From assembly GCA_035235625.1 (NCBI GenBank), contig CP141149.1:1583001-1647000 (forward strand): a DNA stretch of 64,000 nucleotides. Reading direction: 5' to 3'. The position numbers and the translations under genes are program-made. The DNA is from Saururus chinensis (lineage: Eukaryota > Streptophyta > Magnoliopsida > Piperales > Saururaceae). The notes under the pieces are model-generated. The model searched no databases and was not told where the DNA came from. It saw nothing but the letters and a program-made list of their open reading frames with translations. Shown one piece after another: positions 44,468-56,295 of the stretch (positions are counted from its first letter, which is position 1; each line of letters starts with the position of its first letter).

Positions 44468-45474
44468 TCAAAATGTTTGATGGGGGAAGCGATTTGTTTT
44501 ATGTTAAATTTAATTGCCATTCATTTATGCATTAGATGTTTGTCAAAATACTTAAGGTCAAATTTAAGTGCTCATGTTTTATATTATGCATTGGTCATTT
44601 ATACATTTATTAGTGGAATGTTAAAATGCTTAAATAATGGTGAATAGTTCATATGGTGTTTTATATTTATTAGTGCAAATAGTTCTTACTGAATAGTTTC
44701 TTAGTACTATCTAGCTTTTAATTTCTGCGATTGGAGTATTGACTGTATCGGATTATTTTTTACCTATTGGTATGTTTGTAGTTTTTTAAATGGATAGGGT
44801 GGACATCTGTTGCACCCACCATGAACACTTCTGTGGAGATTTAAAATTAGGAAATGTGAACTGCTTTTTCAAGAAAGTTCCTAATTTCCTCTAATGGTGA
44901 GCTTAATCAACTTTTGATTAAAAAAAAGTATAATTGTTGAACTAATGGCTAATTGACTTTATGCCTCTTGGTAAATTTATCTATACCTTCAGTACATATC
45001 CCTTGCGTTAGGCAATATAAAACAAATGGAAAAATTATAATTGCCCTGCAGCTAAGAGGGTCTATTTTTCTATGGTACAACTTTAACATAGAAGTTTATT
45101 TTACATATTGGAACTCTTAAATGCTTAGGATCTTGTCTTATGGTTAGATTGATTATATGACAATGCATGTCATGGGAGTTACCTAGTAGTATGGAAGACA
45201 ATACTATTTAAAATGGGAAGATCCACAAGGAACTAATCTTTTTTTTTATAATTCTGATGATAAAATTCTTTCATTAGGTATTTATTATTTTGTGCCTATT
45301 TTGCTGTGTCCATGCCTTTCACCTTATCATGAGAGGTTGCTCATGGAATTGATGAAATTGAATGCAAAAATGGATTTATTTATTTTTGTTTTCGTTTAGG
45401 CATATATTTGCACTAATTAAAGAACTATGAACTAATATTGAGGCTAACCTTTACTTTTATTCTCCATACTGTAG
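44468..45474. other. AT-rich spacer
   Basis: No gene is recognised. It continues the sequence interrupted by the Reina-like element (CATAATTGATGTTTG on the far side). It ends in a pyrimidine-rich stretch and TACTGTAG, which looks like a splice acceptor for the next fragment. Confidence 0.4.
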
Positions 45475-45752
45475 ATGACAAGGCCACACCTAACAACATC
45501 ATACAGGAGATGACGAGCTGAATCAAAAGATGCAGAGATGATGAATTATAAAGAAATGCAAGTGCACAAGAACAAAGACTAGAAATTGACGAAGAAACTA
45601 ATGTCACAGAGAGAGAACAAGAAAAAGGTCATGCAGGGGAGGAGGAGGAGGAAGAAGAATGGCAAACAGTGGATGAAACTTATCCTTTCCTTAGAGGCCC
45701 TATAGAAATGATAGTTTTAACTAGTTACAAAACTCATGTTTTAGTCACTTAG
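45475..45752 (+). pseudogene. Plant-mobile-domain-like gene fragment (low confidence)
   Basis: After a CTGTAG acceptor, one plus frame reads acidic sequence (EIDEETNVTEREQEK, HAGEEEEEEEWQTVDETYPF) and then LRGPIEMIVLTSYKTHVLV before a TAG. The last part resembles the opening of the aminotransferase-like plant mobile domain, where GGPxDxSLLxSYxxHVA follows a proline/phenylalanine. That family is linked to transposons and meristem silencing factors. Two stops interrupt the earlier part. The rest of the domain is missing. Confidence 0.4.
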
Positions 45753-46528
45753 ACATTTTAGAGTTTGTTGAGACATTTTAGCATTTGTATATTTTGAAGA
45801 GTTTGTACATTTTCTGCTATTAGGAACATTATTGTCAAAACGTAGAAACCATGTTGGAGTCATGGACAGGAAAATTATGTTGGAGCCTTGGACAAGAAAA
45901 TTATTGTCAAAATGCAGAATAACTTGTGCTTTAATGGTGATTTAATGTGTGGATATATATTTGGTTTTATGTGACCAGGTTTTATGTGATCAAGATTTAT
46001 GTAGGGGGCTTAGTAAGCGCTACTTTAAGCTGCCTCTTCTGTGTTGTTTTTATGTTAATTTGGATATGCATTGTTGTACAACAAAATGAATGTTTACAAG
46101 AGCCATAGGTTTGTGATCAGGTTCTTTGAACATGTTTGTGACCAGGTTCTTTGAGTGTGACCAGGTTCTTTAAAAATTTCTGCAACCATGAACTTTATTG
46201 TCAAAAAAATATACCATGTGAAAATAGTGGACAGGAAAACTATGTTGAATAGGTTGAGTTTGTGATCAGGTTCTTTGAATAGGCTTGTGACAAAGTTCTT
46301 TGTGAAAATTAGGTCTCGTTGTCAATTGTCCCATTTGTTTAATGAAATTAGGTCTCTACATTAATACCTAATGATCTCGCCCTCATGGGGTGTTGTTGCT
46401 GGAGGATACCATTAAGAAATGGCAGCTTACAAAGTAACAAAGAATCATATGACTGATTGCAAAGAGAGGCTGATTGCACTCAATGATATAATACACAATT
46501 TTACATAATTATAAGTGCCCCCCTCCAT
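45753..46528. other. Spacer with short local duplications
   Basis: No gene. The phrases GTGACCAGGTTCTTTGA and GGACAGGAAAATTATGTTGGA occur several times between 45850 and 46300, an irregular low-copy local duplication. Confidence 0.45.
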
Positions 46529-47050
46529 GAAGAAGATAATTAAAATTTTACAGTTACTGTCTTCAAGTTGGCAGGGGGTGCCCCCGCATGATTTTGCATA
46601 AATTGGCAGGTGGTTATCTACACCGTAAGATTCTTAAAAAAATGGCGGGGGGTGACGAAGAAGATAATAACATTTTAAAGTTATTGTCTTCAAGTTGGTG
46701 GGGGGTACCACCCGCACAATTTAGCATGAATTGGAGGGTAGTTATTGGCCCTATAAGATTCTTTAAAAAATGGCAGTGGCACCCCCCTCCATGAAGAAGA
46801 TAATAACATTTTAGAGTTACTGTCTTCAAGTTGGTTACCCCCTCACAATTTAGCATGAATTGGTTGGTGGTTATCTACCCCGTAAGATTATTCAAAAAAT
46901 GGATAACCCCTTGCCATGAAGAAGATAGTAACATTTTACAGTTACTGTCTTCAAGGCGGGGAGTACCCCCTGCATGATTTAGCATTAATTGATGGGTGGT
47001 TATCGGCCCCGTAAGATTCTTCAAAAAATGGTGGGGGGCACCCCCTGCCA
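46529..47050. repeat. Four tandem ~130-bp units, each with two inverted repeats
   Basis: Units begin at about 46529, 46655, 46793 and 46918 (spacing 126, 138 and 125). Each contains an arm pair GAAGATAGTAAC ... GTTACTGTCTTC around an 8-base loop (46921-46952 is the clearest), then a GGGG/CCCC-rich inverted repeat such as GGGGGTGCCCCC, a block AATTTAGCATGAATTGG, and CCGTAAGATTCTTCAAAAAA. Frames here (46588-46794 plus, 46614-46856 minus, 46875-47102 minus) are consequences of the repeat. Confidence 0.9.
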
Positions 47051-47641
47051 TTTGGTTTTGTTTCTCATTCTGCTGGTTAATTTTCTTCTTCTTCTTCTTC
47101 ATGTTCTCTAGATGTGTAAAGACGTCATTGATGAAAGAAGAAAACTTACAAAAAGGGTTCTAACTTTTTGGTCACCGGAGTTTTTTTAGCCATCACTTGA
47201 GATTTATAAGCATCGCTGGAGCTACAGTACTATACGCCGGCAGATATAATGCTCGCCAGTGGACGGTGGCTACAGTGCTCGCCGGTGGCTACAAAACTCT
47301 CCGGTGGCCATTGAGGAGGAGAAGAAAGTGAAAAACCTCTTTCTTTAGGTTAACTCTGTGGGGGAAATCATGGGGGAAAAAGGGAAAGGTAAATGGGGGA
47401 TAAAGGAGCAACTCAGTGGGGGAAAAGTGGGGTATAAAAGTAAAAAAAAAAATCAAACTTTTTACTTTTGTTTGGGGGATACAAGGAAAAAATAGGGGTT
47501 TAAATAGCCAGCTTCTTTTGTTAAATAGGGGTATTAATTAGGTAGTTCCACCTAGTGAGGACCACCTAGGGGAGACTTGGGGCAGGGGTAGAGGCCAATT
47601 ACGTACCACATTCTACTTCTATTAGAATAAGGCTTCCCCTC
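47051..47641. other. Spacer with CTT repeat and CGCCGGTGGC words
   Basis: A short (CTT)n at about 47086-47100, then repeated GCTCGCCGGTGGCTACA-like words near 47265-47310. No gene. The family A copy starts abruptly at about 47642. Confidence 0.45.
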
Positions 47642-50600
47642 TCCAGGGGCCGGTCAAGCGCGCAGGGGCGACGAAGTGAAAATTGAGAAATGATCTAGCG
47701 GAAGACTTAACCCTAACCACGGGCGATTAACAGAAACACGGAGTGTGCACAATCCTTTGAGCAAGAGTAAACAAAAGGGAAGGAAAAGGTGTTGCTTATC
47801 ACAAAGTAAACAACAATCTCAAACCCACAAGCTTAGTTAAGTAAAGCCCACACCGGCTCAAAATAAGTCATAAGCATCACAATGGTAAAATGAGACATAA
47901 ATCCAAAACAAGAACCCTACACAAAGGTCCTGAACAACAACATAACAAAGGAAAATAAACCACACAAAGAACTCCACGATCATATCCAAGCCACCTCCGA
48001 CCTTTCCTCGAAGAGGCGATCCTATCCATCTGCATGTCGCACCACGCAGCCCCAAATCAAAACACCAAAGAGGGGTGAGTTTAACAAACTCAGCAATGGT
48101 TTTAATATCACTAACAACATCGAAAAATACGATAGCATAGCGATATAATCATTCAAATCAACGAATTACATGGTGCATCATTTTCTGATCACACATACAT
48201 ATCACCCAACACTGCATCATAGTGCATAATCAACCTGCATGGATGTATCTCTAACATACATATTCCACATGCATAACATCAACATCAACCTGCATGGATG
48301 TATCTCTAATATACATATTCCACATGCATAACATCAACATCACCCTGCATGGATGTATCTCTAACATACATATTCCAACATGCACAACATCAACATCAAC
48401 CTGCATGGATGTATCTCTAACATATATATTCCTACATGCATAACATCAACATCAACCTGCATCAAGGAGTAATCACACATTAACATCACACAGACGGGAG
48501 CATAGATAAGGCCACGAAGGCGTGTCATGGTCCAAAATTCTACACAAGAATTAAAGAAAGATCGGGGTTGTCAATCCCTAATACTGCTAGCCCTAGATGA
48601 TCCTGGCCAAGGATGTCCCATTCTCACACAGAGAATCTAGAGCAGGGGTGTTCGGCCAGGGACATCTCTTGCAGAGGGAAGAGCCCGAGTTCTCACACAG
48701 AGAACCCTAGAACACGTGGTAGCGGGGTGCACACGGCATACCACACTGGATTCTCAGGGTCCAGATGACACACATAATAACATTCTCACAATCCGCAAGA
48801 CAAGTACACAACTCGTCCCCACATCATTCCATTTAATTAGACTCAACCCGGGGAGTGCACTCGTTCCACACAGGAACTTCAAATCGTTCCACACAGGAAC
48901 TTCAAATCAAAATATGTCCTTTCGGACCAATCAACTTGCGATTAATCCACGACCGATAAACCCGGCACATAATTCCATCACATTGCATCAAATCGGTCAA
49001 ATTCGATTAATCACGATGAAGCCTCAATTAGAAATCCATTTTCATGATGCGTGCAGCATGCGTGGGCAAAGCATAAATGAATCCTAATCCATGATAAGTA
49101 CTCTCATCAGCCCCTAATGCATCATTCATAATCACAATATCAAGCTTCAACATCATCATTTAACCCCCACATGTGTGTGTGTAACTAGTAGAAGCGTTTC
49201 ATATAATGCATATCAACATGCTTAAAAATCAACTCACTACCATACTACACATGTGAATTTCTATCCAAACATGAATTCCAGCGCAAATCATAGAAGAAGA
49301 ATCATTGAAATCATAGCTAGATTCAAAACTCAACCACAAAGGCTAAACACATATAACATCACTCATTTCATCATTAAGTCGTGGCATTCACCAACATCCA
49401 CACACCACTAACCACAATCTATCATGACAAATCAGTCCAACAATGATTGTAGCCCTACTAAAAATATGTCTAACCAAAGGGAAACAACCATTCATAATTT
49501 TAAGATAACGATTCCAACATCATGCCACAAAACATAAGTCATTCCACAAATTTCTAAGCATATATCTCAATTCCATAATCTCAATAGCATGCATTTTCAG
49601 TAGCATAACATGGCTCAAAACACTCCACATTCATATAAAATTGGCAAGCTAAAGTGAAATCATCAAAATAGACATCATATGCATAACATACAATTTCCTG
49701 TGTATCCGATCGATCGCCCTTCAGGCCGTTCGATCCGTTACACACAAGAATTTGAAATTTACAGTTCAGCCGATCGATCGCCCTGCAGGGCCAATCGATC
49801 GCCAACACGGCAGAACAGTCATCTTTTTCCTTTCGCAAATCCAAATCGAAACACCATAGATAACACTTCAAATCCACATCTAACACCCTAATCATCATCA
49901 AAAGTCCTCCTTGACTTCCAGAATATTAAACCAAACCATAATAATGCAAAACCCTAAGAAATCAGGATTAAATAATTCCATTTTCTAATCTTACCATTAA
50001 CACACTAAATCAAGCAAACCATTTCGAAATAAGCCAAACATGAAGAGTTTTACTATGGATAAACAGAGATTTCGAAGACCCATTACCTCAGCACTTGATT
50101 AAGCTCGGATTGAAGAGTCACCCTTCTTGAAATCCTTGAAAACACAATGAGTTTGAATTAAACTCTAATAGAAATCGATTTACCCAAGAAATCCCTAATT
50201 AAATCTTAGATCTAGGGCTTGTCGGTAGTAAAAATCAAATTTTGAATGTTAGGGTTTGTAGTAAAACACAAATCAGTAGCTTTTGATGGTGAAAAACGAA
50301 TTGAATCAAGGGGAAAATAGTAGATTTGGAAGAAATTAAGAAGAAAGCCATGGATTAGTGCTTAATTAGAGTAAGCTTACCTTAATCAGCTTCTAATTCG
50401 GGCCTAAGTGGGGATTAAGCTAGCCCTCCTTCCTTAACCTATTCCCAAAAATGAAAATGGCTCAGGTTTCCTCTTTTATAGTAAGGGTTGGGGTATGCAT
50501 AGGTAAGTTTTGGGGTGTAAATAGGAAAAGTAGGCTAAAAGTGGTTATTTTGCAAATTTAAGCACAAATTAAGACTAATAAAATTCTGAAAATTTTTGTG

Positions 50601-50905
50601 TGACCTTAAGTATATGTCTAGGTTCATTTGACCCAAAAATAAAATTTTTGACGGTGGGGCCCACAGGGGTCCCGCCAAAACCCTAATTTTTGGAAAAATA
50701 GTGAAAATTCTGAAAAATACCAAAAATTCACATTTGGTCTAAAATCACTTAAAACTACTAATGTTGAAGTTAATTTTGGTTAAAACCATCACAAATAGTA
50801 TTTATTTTACGAAATTACCGAATAAGATCAGAAAACGCGTTAATCTCACGGTAACCCATAATTAAAGAAAAATCATAACCCGGTTTAAAGATGAGGGTCC
50901 TTACA
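47642..50905 (-). mobile_element. LTR family A copy A3, end-truncated
   Basis: Closest to A2: same blocks, four minisatellite units (48238-48430), the GATCGATCG module (49700-49812), a TATA box (50474-50480) and the plus-sense end GAGGGTCCTTACA. The first ~40 bases of the family (TGTCACGCCCC...) are missing: similarity starts at TCCAGGGGCCGGTCAAGCG. There is no matching target duplication because one end is lost. The 48716-49087 and 49581-49901 frames are shadows. Confidence 0.88.
50474..50480 (-). promoter_or_regulatory. TATA box of LTR A3
   Basis: CTATAAAAGAG on the minus strand at the family-conserved position. Confidence 0.65.
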
Positions 50906-51950
50906 ATTAAAGGTGAGAGCTTGGAGGTTTTGGCGACCAGAAAAGGGAGTCCGTCACATACAAAGGAGGCGAGGTAGAGGAGCATGTATGAAGACATCGC
51001 TTGAAAGAGGTAGGATCCTTGTTTATAGGAAATTGCTTATGAATATGTGTTTAACTGTTAGATGATTAGTAATTCCTTGTAATTAATGTAACAGAGTTGC
51101 CGACATCGACATTGGCATTCTCTTTCCTATGGTTTTCCGGCTTTGTTTTAACACGATATATATACATATATGTGAAGAAGTAGGCCATATCGAAGCCATG
51201 GCTTACTGGAAGTATAAAATTTTGCCGATGTTGAAGGAACTTTCAATTCGGTTGCATGGCCCGTGAAAGAATAAGGCATGATCGACTGCTGAGAAATCCC
51301 ATTTGCAATTCCCGGTCAACACATAGGCTTGTAACTAGGGAGGACTATTACTATGGAGGAAAAAGCCAAATACACTATGCAAACTCTGGATTGTGGATGG
51401 CAAAGGTGCCCTCAGGTTACCGAGGAGTGACGATGCTGCTCTTGGCTTCCCAAGGGTCGGTTTGGTTTTTCCATCGGTAGCAAAGACACTAGCTGGAGTC
51501 TCTGCTATCCGTGTCATTAAAAAAAAGGGAGGTTGGAGCGGCTGAAATGGAGAGAATACTGGTGAGTTAGGATGGTGGTTAATGGAGGAGCCATAAGCTT
51601 AAAATTGTTCTATTGGTTCTTAGACTCGCTAGTAGAGGCGACTATGTTTCATCTGCAGGTGTATGCAGAAGAGAACTGCCAACGATGTTTGAGAGTAGAA
51701 TGCAATTAGGAGGCCAGGATGATGCAAAGATGGTGGGGATAGAATTAATTCTGTCAGCCTTGGGCAGCCGGATGGGCAATTGCTTACCCGCCGAATGTCG
51801 TCTCCTTCTCTCTGTGCATGGAAAGGAAAAATGAACAGAGAGATTCTATCTGTCGGGATGGCATGGGAGGCCTTACAAAATCATCCAGAAGGGCTGAGGG
51901 TTCAAGTCTATTTTACCACTTTTAATATTTTTCCTTTAAAATAATATTAA
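50906..51950. other. Spacer with short unrecognised frames
   Basis: Plus frames 51256-51480 and 51613-51834 are moderately GC-rich but show no domain. The composition suggests decayed retroelement interior. No boundary could be fixed. Confidence 0.35.
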
Positions 51951-51995
51951 ATAAAAAATAAAATAAAATAAAATAAAAATAATGATAAATAAATT
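51951..51995. repeat. (AAAAT)n microsatellite
   Basis: AATAAAATAAAATAAAATAA-type pentanucleotide repeat on the plus strand. Confidence 0.9.
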
Positions 51996-52079
51996 GGTAA
52001 AATTATACTGTAAGGTAGGGAACACATGGGGCATTTTTTCGTATACTCATATTATCATGACTCAGATTTTTAAAACCTT

Positions 52080-55000
52080 TTTAAATAAAGGACACACAAT
52101 AAAATACGAGGAAATTTTTTTCTTTCTTAAATATGAAATAAATTACCCAATTAAATATCTAGGTCATGATAACATATGTTCATAAATATTAATATCAAAA
52201 TATATGATATTATTATACATGTCAAAATTTGATAAATAGCAGGTTAACCCTCTAAGTACAAGTCTGTCATCTATTTGAAAATAAATAACAAGTAAAGTTG
52301 GCTCTCACGCCAGTAATTAATATTACTTATAAGATTAGAAAAGTAAGAAACTAGATCCCACTAGTGCAATATTGTCCTCAAACACCCATTGACGTTTTTA
52401 TCTTGCAACGTCTACATCTAAAGAATATACACCATACAACAACTGAGCATGTCCTCCCCTAAGCGTAGCTTTCCAAAAAGAACATAAGTATTAATTAATA
52501 TTTTTGGATCATGCTACATCACCCGATGTTACTTGCCTATATACTCATCAGACAAAATCTCCAATGTTTCCAACAAGATTGGATCTAGACGTAGTTCTAG
52601 CTAAAAACTACACTATTCTAAGAAGCATAGTATCACACATGCAATGCTTAAGTATTTTCAACCAACCAACATTTTATGCAAGTCCTTTAATCATTCCACT
52701 TGTTCTAATTAAATAAGCAATATCAAACAAAGTTATTAATTATCTCTTAAACTATTATTCGATAATTAATATCTATGTCCAACCCCAAAGATAAACAAAC
52801 TCATCAAATGTCAACCTAAGTGACAAATGATATATTCACCATAGACCACCCTCAGATTAAATCCATAATGAATCTCTAGAATCTACGAGGAAGTACCATC
52901 ACCTATCCTTGATCGTAAAGGACCCGACTAGAGTGGAAGGGTATGACCCACAACTGCACTTGAACATGAGTGGCAGGAGAAGACAACTAAGCAAGATGTC
53001 AGCTAATCCAAAGCCTGTGCACTAAATGATCATTAATAGATAAGGGGTGAGCTTAGGTGAAGCAGAGCTCCCTCTAACAGGGAGGTGCAACTACACGGAC
53101 AAATTAGAAGCTCCTCAATAGAACTAAGACTTAATAAACCAATTTGAACCTTATCATGCTTATCAATAAGCCAGGATTCCGAATGACTATTCCAAACCCT
53201 ATTAGTCCCTTTTAGACTAAGGTTGAAACTAAAAACTGCCATCGGTTAATCAACAAGGCAAATCATTAGGTCAATGGCTTTATTCACTTTATAAACAAGT
53301 CCTAGACCCCTCTAAGGTATTTTAGTCTTTATCTTGATTAGCTATTTTTACCTAAACTAAAGCTATCTACCCCATCGATTAATCTTTCATTATAAGTTAT
53401 TACTATCACATTATCAATAGCAAACAATAAAACAATAAACATAAAAAATATAGACCCACATAGGTCCAAGTAAATCATAATATCAAGAATCAAACTCGAT
53501 AATGATATTTGAAATATTCGAGCTCTCGTGCCCTAACCCTCCTTGGGTTAACTGCTATCTTTTTATGAAAACTTGTCATAATGCACCTAAGGGAATTAAA
53601 GTAATTATCTCATATTGGATATGGTTCTCTCTGCTCTCAGGTAAGTTAGTGACCTCTTTAGAGGTTTTAGTATCACATTGGCCCGTTAATTTAATTCATG
53701 CGAATGCAAGCCACCAATTTGCATAGGGGTATTTCGGCTTTTTGTTTAGGGCTTCCCTAAACCTTGATGGATCCAAAACTAATCCTAGGGGTACATCTTG
53801 ATGTTATGAACCTAAGACAATTTTCTTGCTATTTAACGGGGTTGTAAACCCATTGAATCAAGCTCGGTTCCTTTAACAGTCTTACCTTAACCCTAGGAGA
53901 AAAATAATCAAACATCTATTTACTAAGATTTTTCTCCAGATCGTGCATTGGCCTATAAATAGGGTAGACATTAAACTATTACTGGGATTTTTTTAATTTT
54001 TAAATCTACTCATAGGTCATTGAAATGGAGCCTCTAAATCTAGTTATTAAATATTATTTTATGCTTCAACTAACAAGGGTAAATTGGTCATTTCATAGCC
54101 TTTGAGATTTTTCCCTGGTAGTCAATGTACTCTACATTACCTCATGGTCATTCATAGTTTTTTCTGATTTTTTTGACTATTTTAACCTACTAAACTGGAC
54201 CCAGTTCAGAGTGAGTTTTTTTTTAGTCCAACCAAATTGGGTTGGGTTACCTGACCCAGTCCAAGATGCAATGATGACCTGCACTATAGGTCGTCTTCCT
54301 TGCAGCCGGCTGCCAAGGTGGGGCAAGGGCCAGGGTAGATCGGATTGCCACCTTGCAGTGATTCTGTTGGCCTTAGCCTTACTGCTGGCGAGTGGCCATC
54401 CAGTGATTAAAACGCCACCTTTTTTTTTCTTTCTCAAACTATTTAGAGGCAGCTTCTAATGCAGCCAAGGTCAACACGACCACTGTCAGTGTGGCTAGTG
54501 TAATTTTTTTAATAGAGGCATGCACGGTGGTCGCGGGGCTTGCCACCAATGGGTCACCTCTGATAGCAGTTGTCCACGACCAGATTGTTTGGCCAGAAGA
54601 TTACTGGCAAGCCAACTGCCGTCCAACAATTTTTTTTTTAAGAAACGCTTATTTCATAATCACTATTCATTGTAATTATGAAATAGTGATTGTATAACAT
54701 TGTTCAATTTATACATGAAGAGTGATTACAGAAATCATTATTCTAATGAATTACACAATTGTTGCAGAAATTACATCAAATTACTCAATAAAATCTTCAC
54801 TAATCTCTATTCAAAGACAAAGACAAGTATCCTACCTAATTACTGGTTTGTCTTTGATCCACCACCACCAGAGACCGCCGTCACCTTCTCTCCTCCTTTA
54901 AGGCAAAAAAACTCCTCCAAATATGCCCTAAGCATCCCTTTTATAAACATGAGGATTAGGGTTCGTAATCCTCTTAAAAGTTGGGTCAAACCTCCTCAAT

Positions 55001-55331
55001 TAAGCAACCTAATTGGGCCTCTACAAATTAATTTTGTAACTTTAATTAATCAGGCTCGTATAGTGACTAATTGGAAAATTTGTGCGTCTAATTTGAGAAA
55101 ACATGCTCTACGTGCTATGTTCAACTTCGAACAGTCATATGTCCCTTATTTGAACTCCGATTTGGTGTTCTTGGTGGCATTTCAAAGCCATTTTGTTCTA
55201 ATTTCTAATCACATTGGTTTCAGTCAAAATTTATCTATTATAGAAGTTATTCTACTAAGAAGGTCAAAGGTCAAACAACCTAATTTCCTTGTATTTAATT
55301 GTTGAAACCTAAGAAAATATAGGACAGTACA
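52080..55331 (-). repeat. LTR family B, copy B3 (3' LTR, minus)
   Basis: Matches B2 along its length (for example 52500-52740 against 20155-20410, and 53990-55331 against 28990-30405) without the A insertions. It ends in plus sense at GGACAGTACA, so the minus-strand LTR starts TGTACTGTCC. Directly outside lies the polypurine tract AAGAGGGGGAAGAA, which makes this the 3' LTR of its element. The 201-codon frame 54700-55305 is antisense to the LTR and not conserved in B2, so it is rejected as a gene. The lower end near 52080 is set by loss of similarity; a farther CTTACA at about 52012 is possible. Confidence 0.82.
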
Positions 55332-55347
55332 TTCTTCCCCCTCTTAA
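55332..55347 (-). other. Polypurine tract of the family B element
   Basis: The minus strand reads TTAAGAGGGGGAAGAA immediately before the LTR start TGTACTG. Confidence 0.8.
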
Positions 55348-55619
55348 AAAATTGCGCCCTTGCAATTCACCATGGCCAACCATTGACAAGCTTGGCCTCC
55401 AAATCAAAACTCTCTACCCTCTCAACCACATCAAATGCAAGTTATAATTCAAAACTCTCTACCCTCTCAACCACATCAAATGCACATATATAGAAATTAA
55501 ATAATTAAAATCCAAAAAATCAGCTTGTCACACATATCACTTAGAAATTTTTACTTAGTTACTTAGGGTTGATTGCGAGTTAATGTATGGTATGAAAGCG
55601 GACTCATTCCTTCAAACGA
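55348..55619 (-). other. Leftover interior of the family B element
   Basis: Contains a tandem duplication of about 36 bases (55407-55442 and 55443-55478, TCAAAACTCTCTACCCTCTC + AACCACATCAAATGCA). On the minus strand a broken frame ends ...AKLVNGWPW-stop-IARAQFFKRGKN up to the polypurine tract, as is usual where pol ends at the tract. Nothing further of pol remains. Confidence 0.5.
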
Positions 55620-56040
55620 ATGAGTGACTTAATGCAATTAATTTAATTGAGTCGATTTGGAACCTCATGCTATATAGTCTTAGGTTCCTTGGGGTTTTAA
55701 GTGTAAGGCCTTATAAGACTTATTTTTCCCAGGGTTGGAAAATTGTGAAGATTGTGATACGCTTTCTTCATCACTATGACGGTTTGGGTATTGGCTATAG
55801 ATGTCTTTACCACAAGCTCCTACATATCTTCCTAGGACCATATAGTGCGTACGTAAAATAGAGTTGCATTAGCATCAGGAAGGCTTGTGCTTCTTGCCAA
55901 TCTGTGTCAATGAGCACAATTGAGATCTATTTCTTCATATTCGTGGTAGGCTATTGAGAGCCTTGGGGATTTGGGTGAAGTTGCTATAAAGCAGTCTACT
56001 CTAAGTTGGAGTTTGACATTCAAAAATTTTGCATAGACTA
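55620..56040 (+). repeat. LTR family B, copy B4 (fragment, plus)
   Basis: Matches 4870-5200 of B1 (CCATATAGTGCGTACG, AGAGCCTTGGGGATTTGGGT) in the same orientation, opposite to B3. About 400 bases survive, so B3 and B4 are inverted relative to each other across 300 bases. Confidence 0.8.
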
Positions 56041-56290
56041 ATCTTTGCATCGGTTTTAATTATATTGGTGGTTTAGTCTCATATATTGAGACTTTAAATG
56101 TTTAAATACCTTTAATAGTATAGGTTGGGTTGAGGGCATAGTTATGACAAAAAATTGGTTAACGATAGAATAATTATTAGTGGCTTATGAATAAAAATTA
56201 AAAACCAAAGCTTTGTCCCTCAATGGGTTTTATAAACTTGTTTGATCCTATTGAGTATAAATGGGCATACTCATGCATCTCCGCGATGCA
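56041..56290. other. Spacer before the Athila-type element
   Basis: AT-rich with no gene. It ends with GGTAC (56291-56295), one copy of the target duplication. Confidence 0.5.
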
Positions 56291-56295
56291 GGTAC

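Noticed and set aside
54700..55305. 201-codon plus-strand frame
   Set aside because: Antisense to LTR copy B3; the equivalent region of B2 (29850-30400) has no such frame, and no domain is visible.
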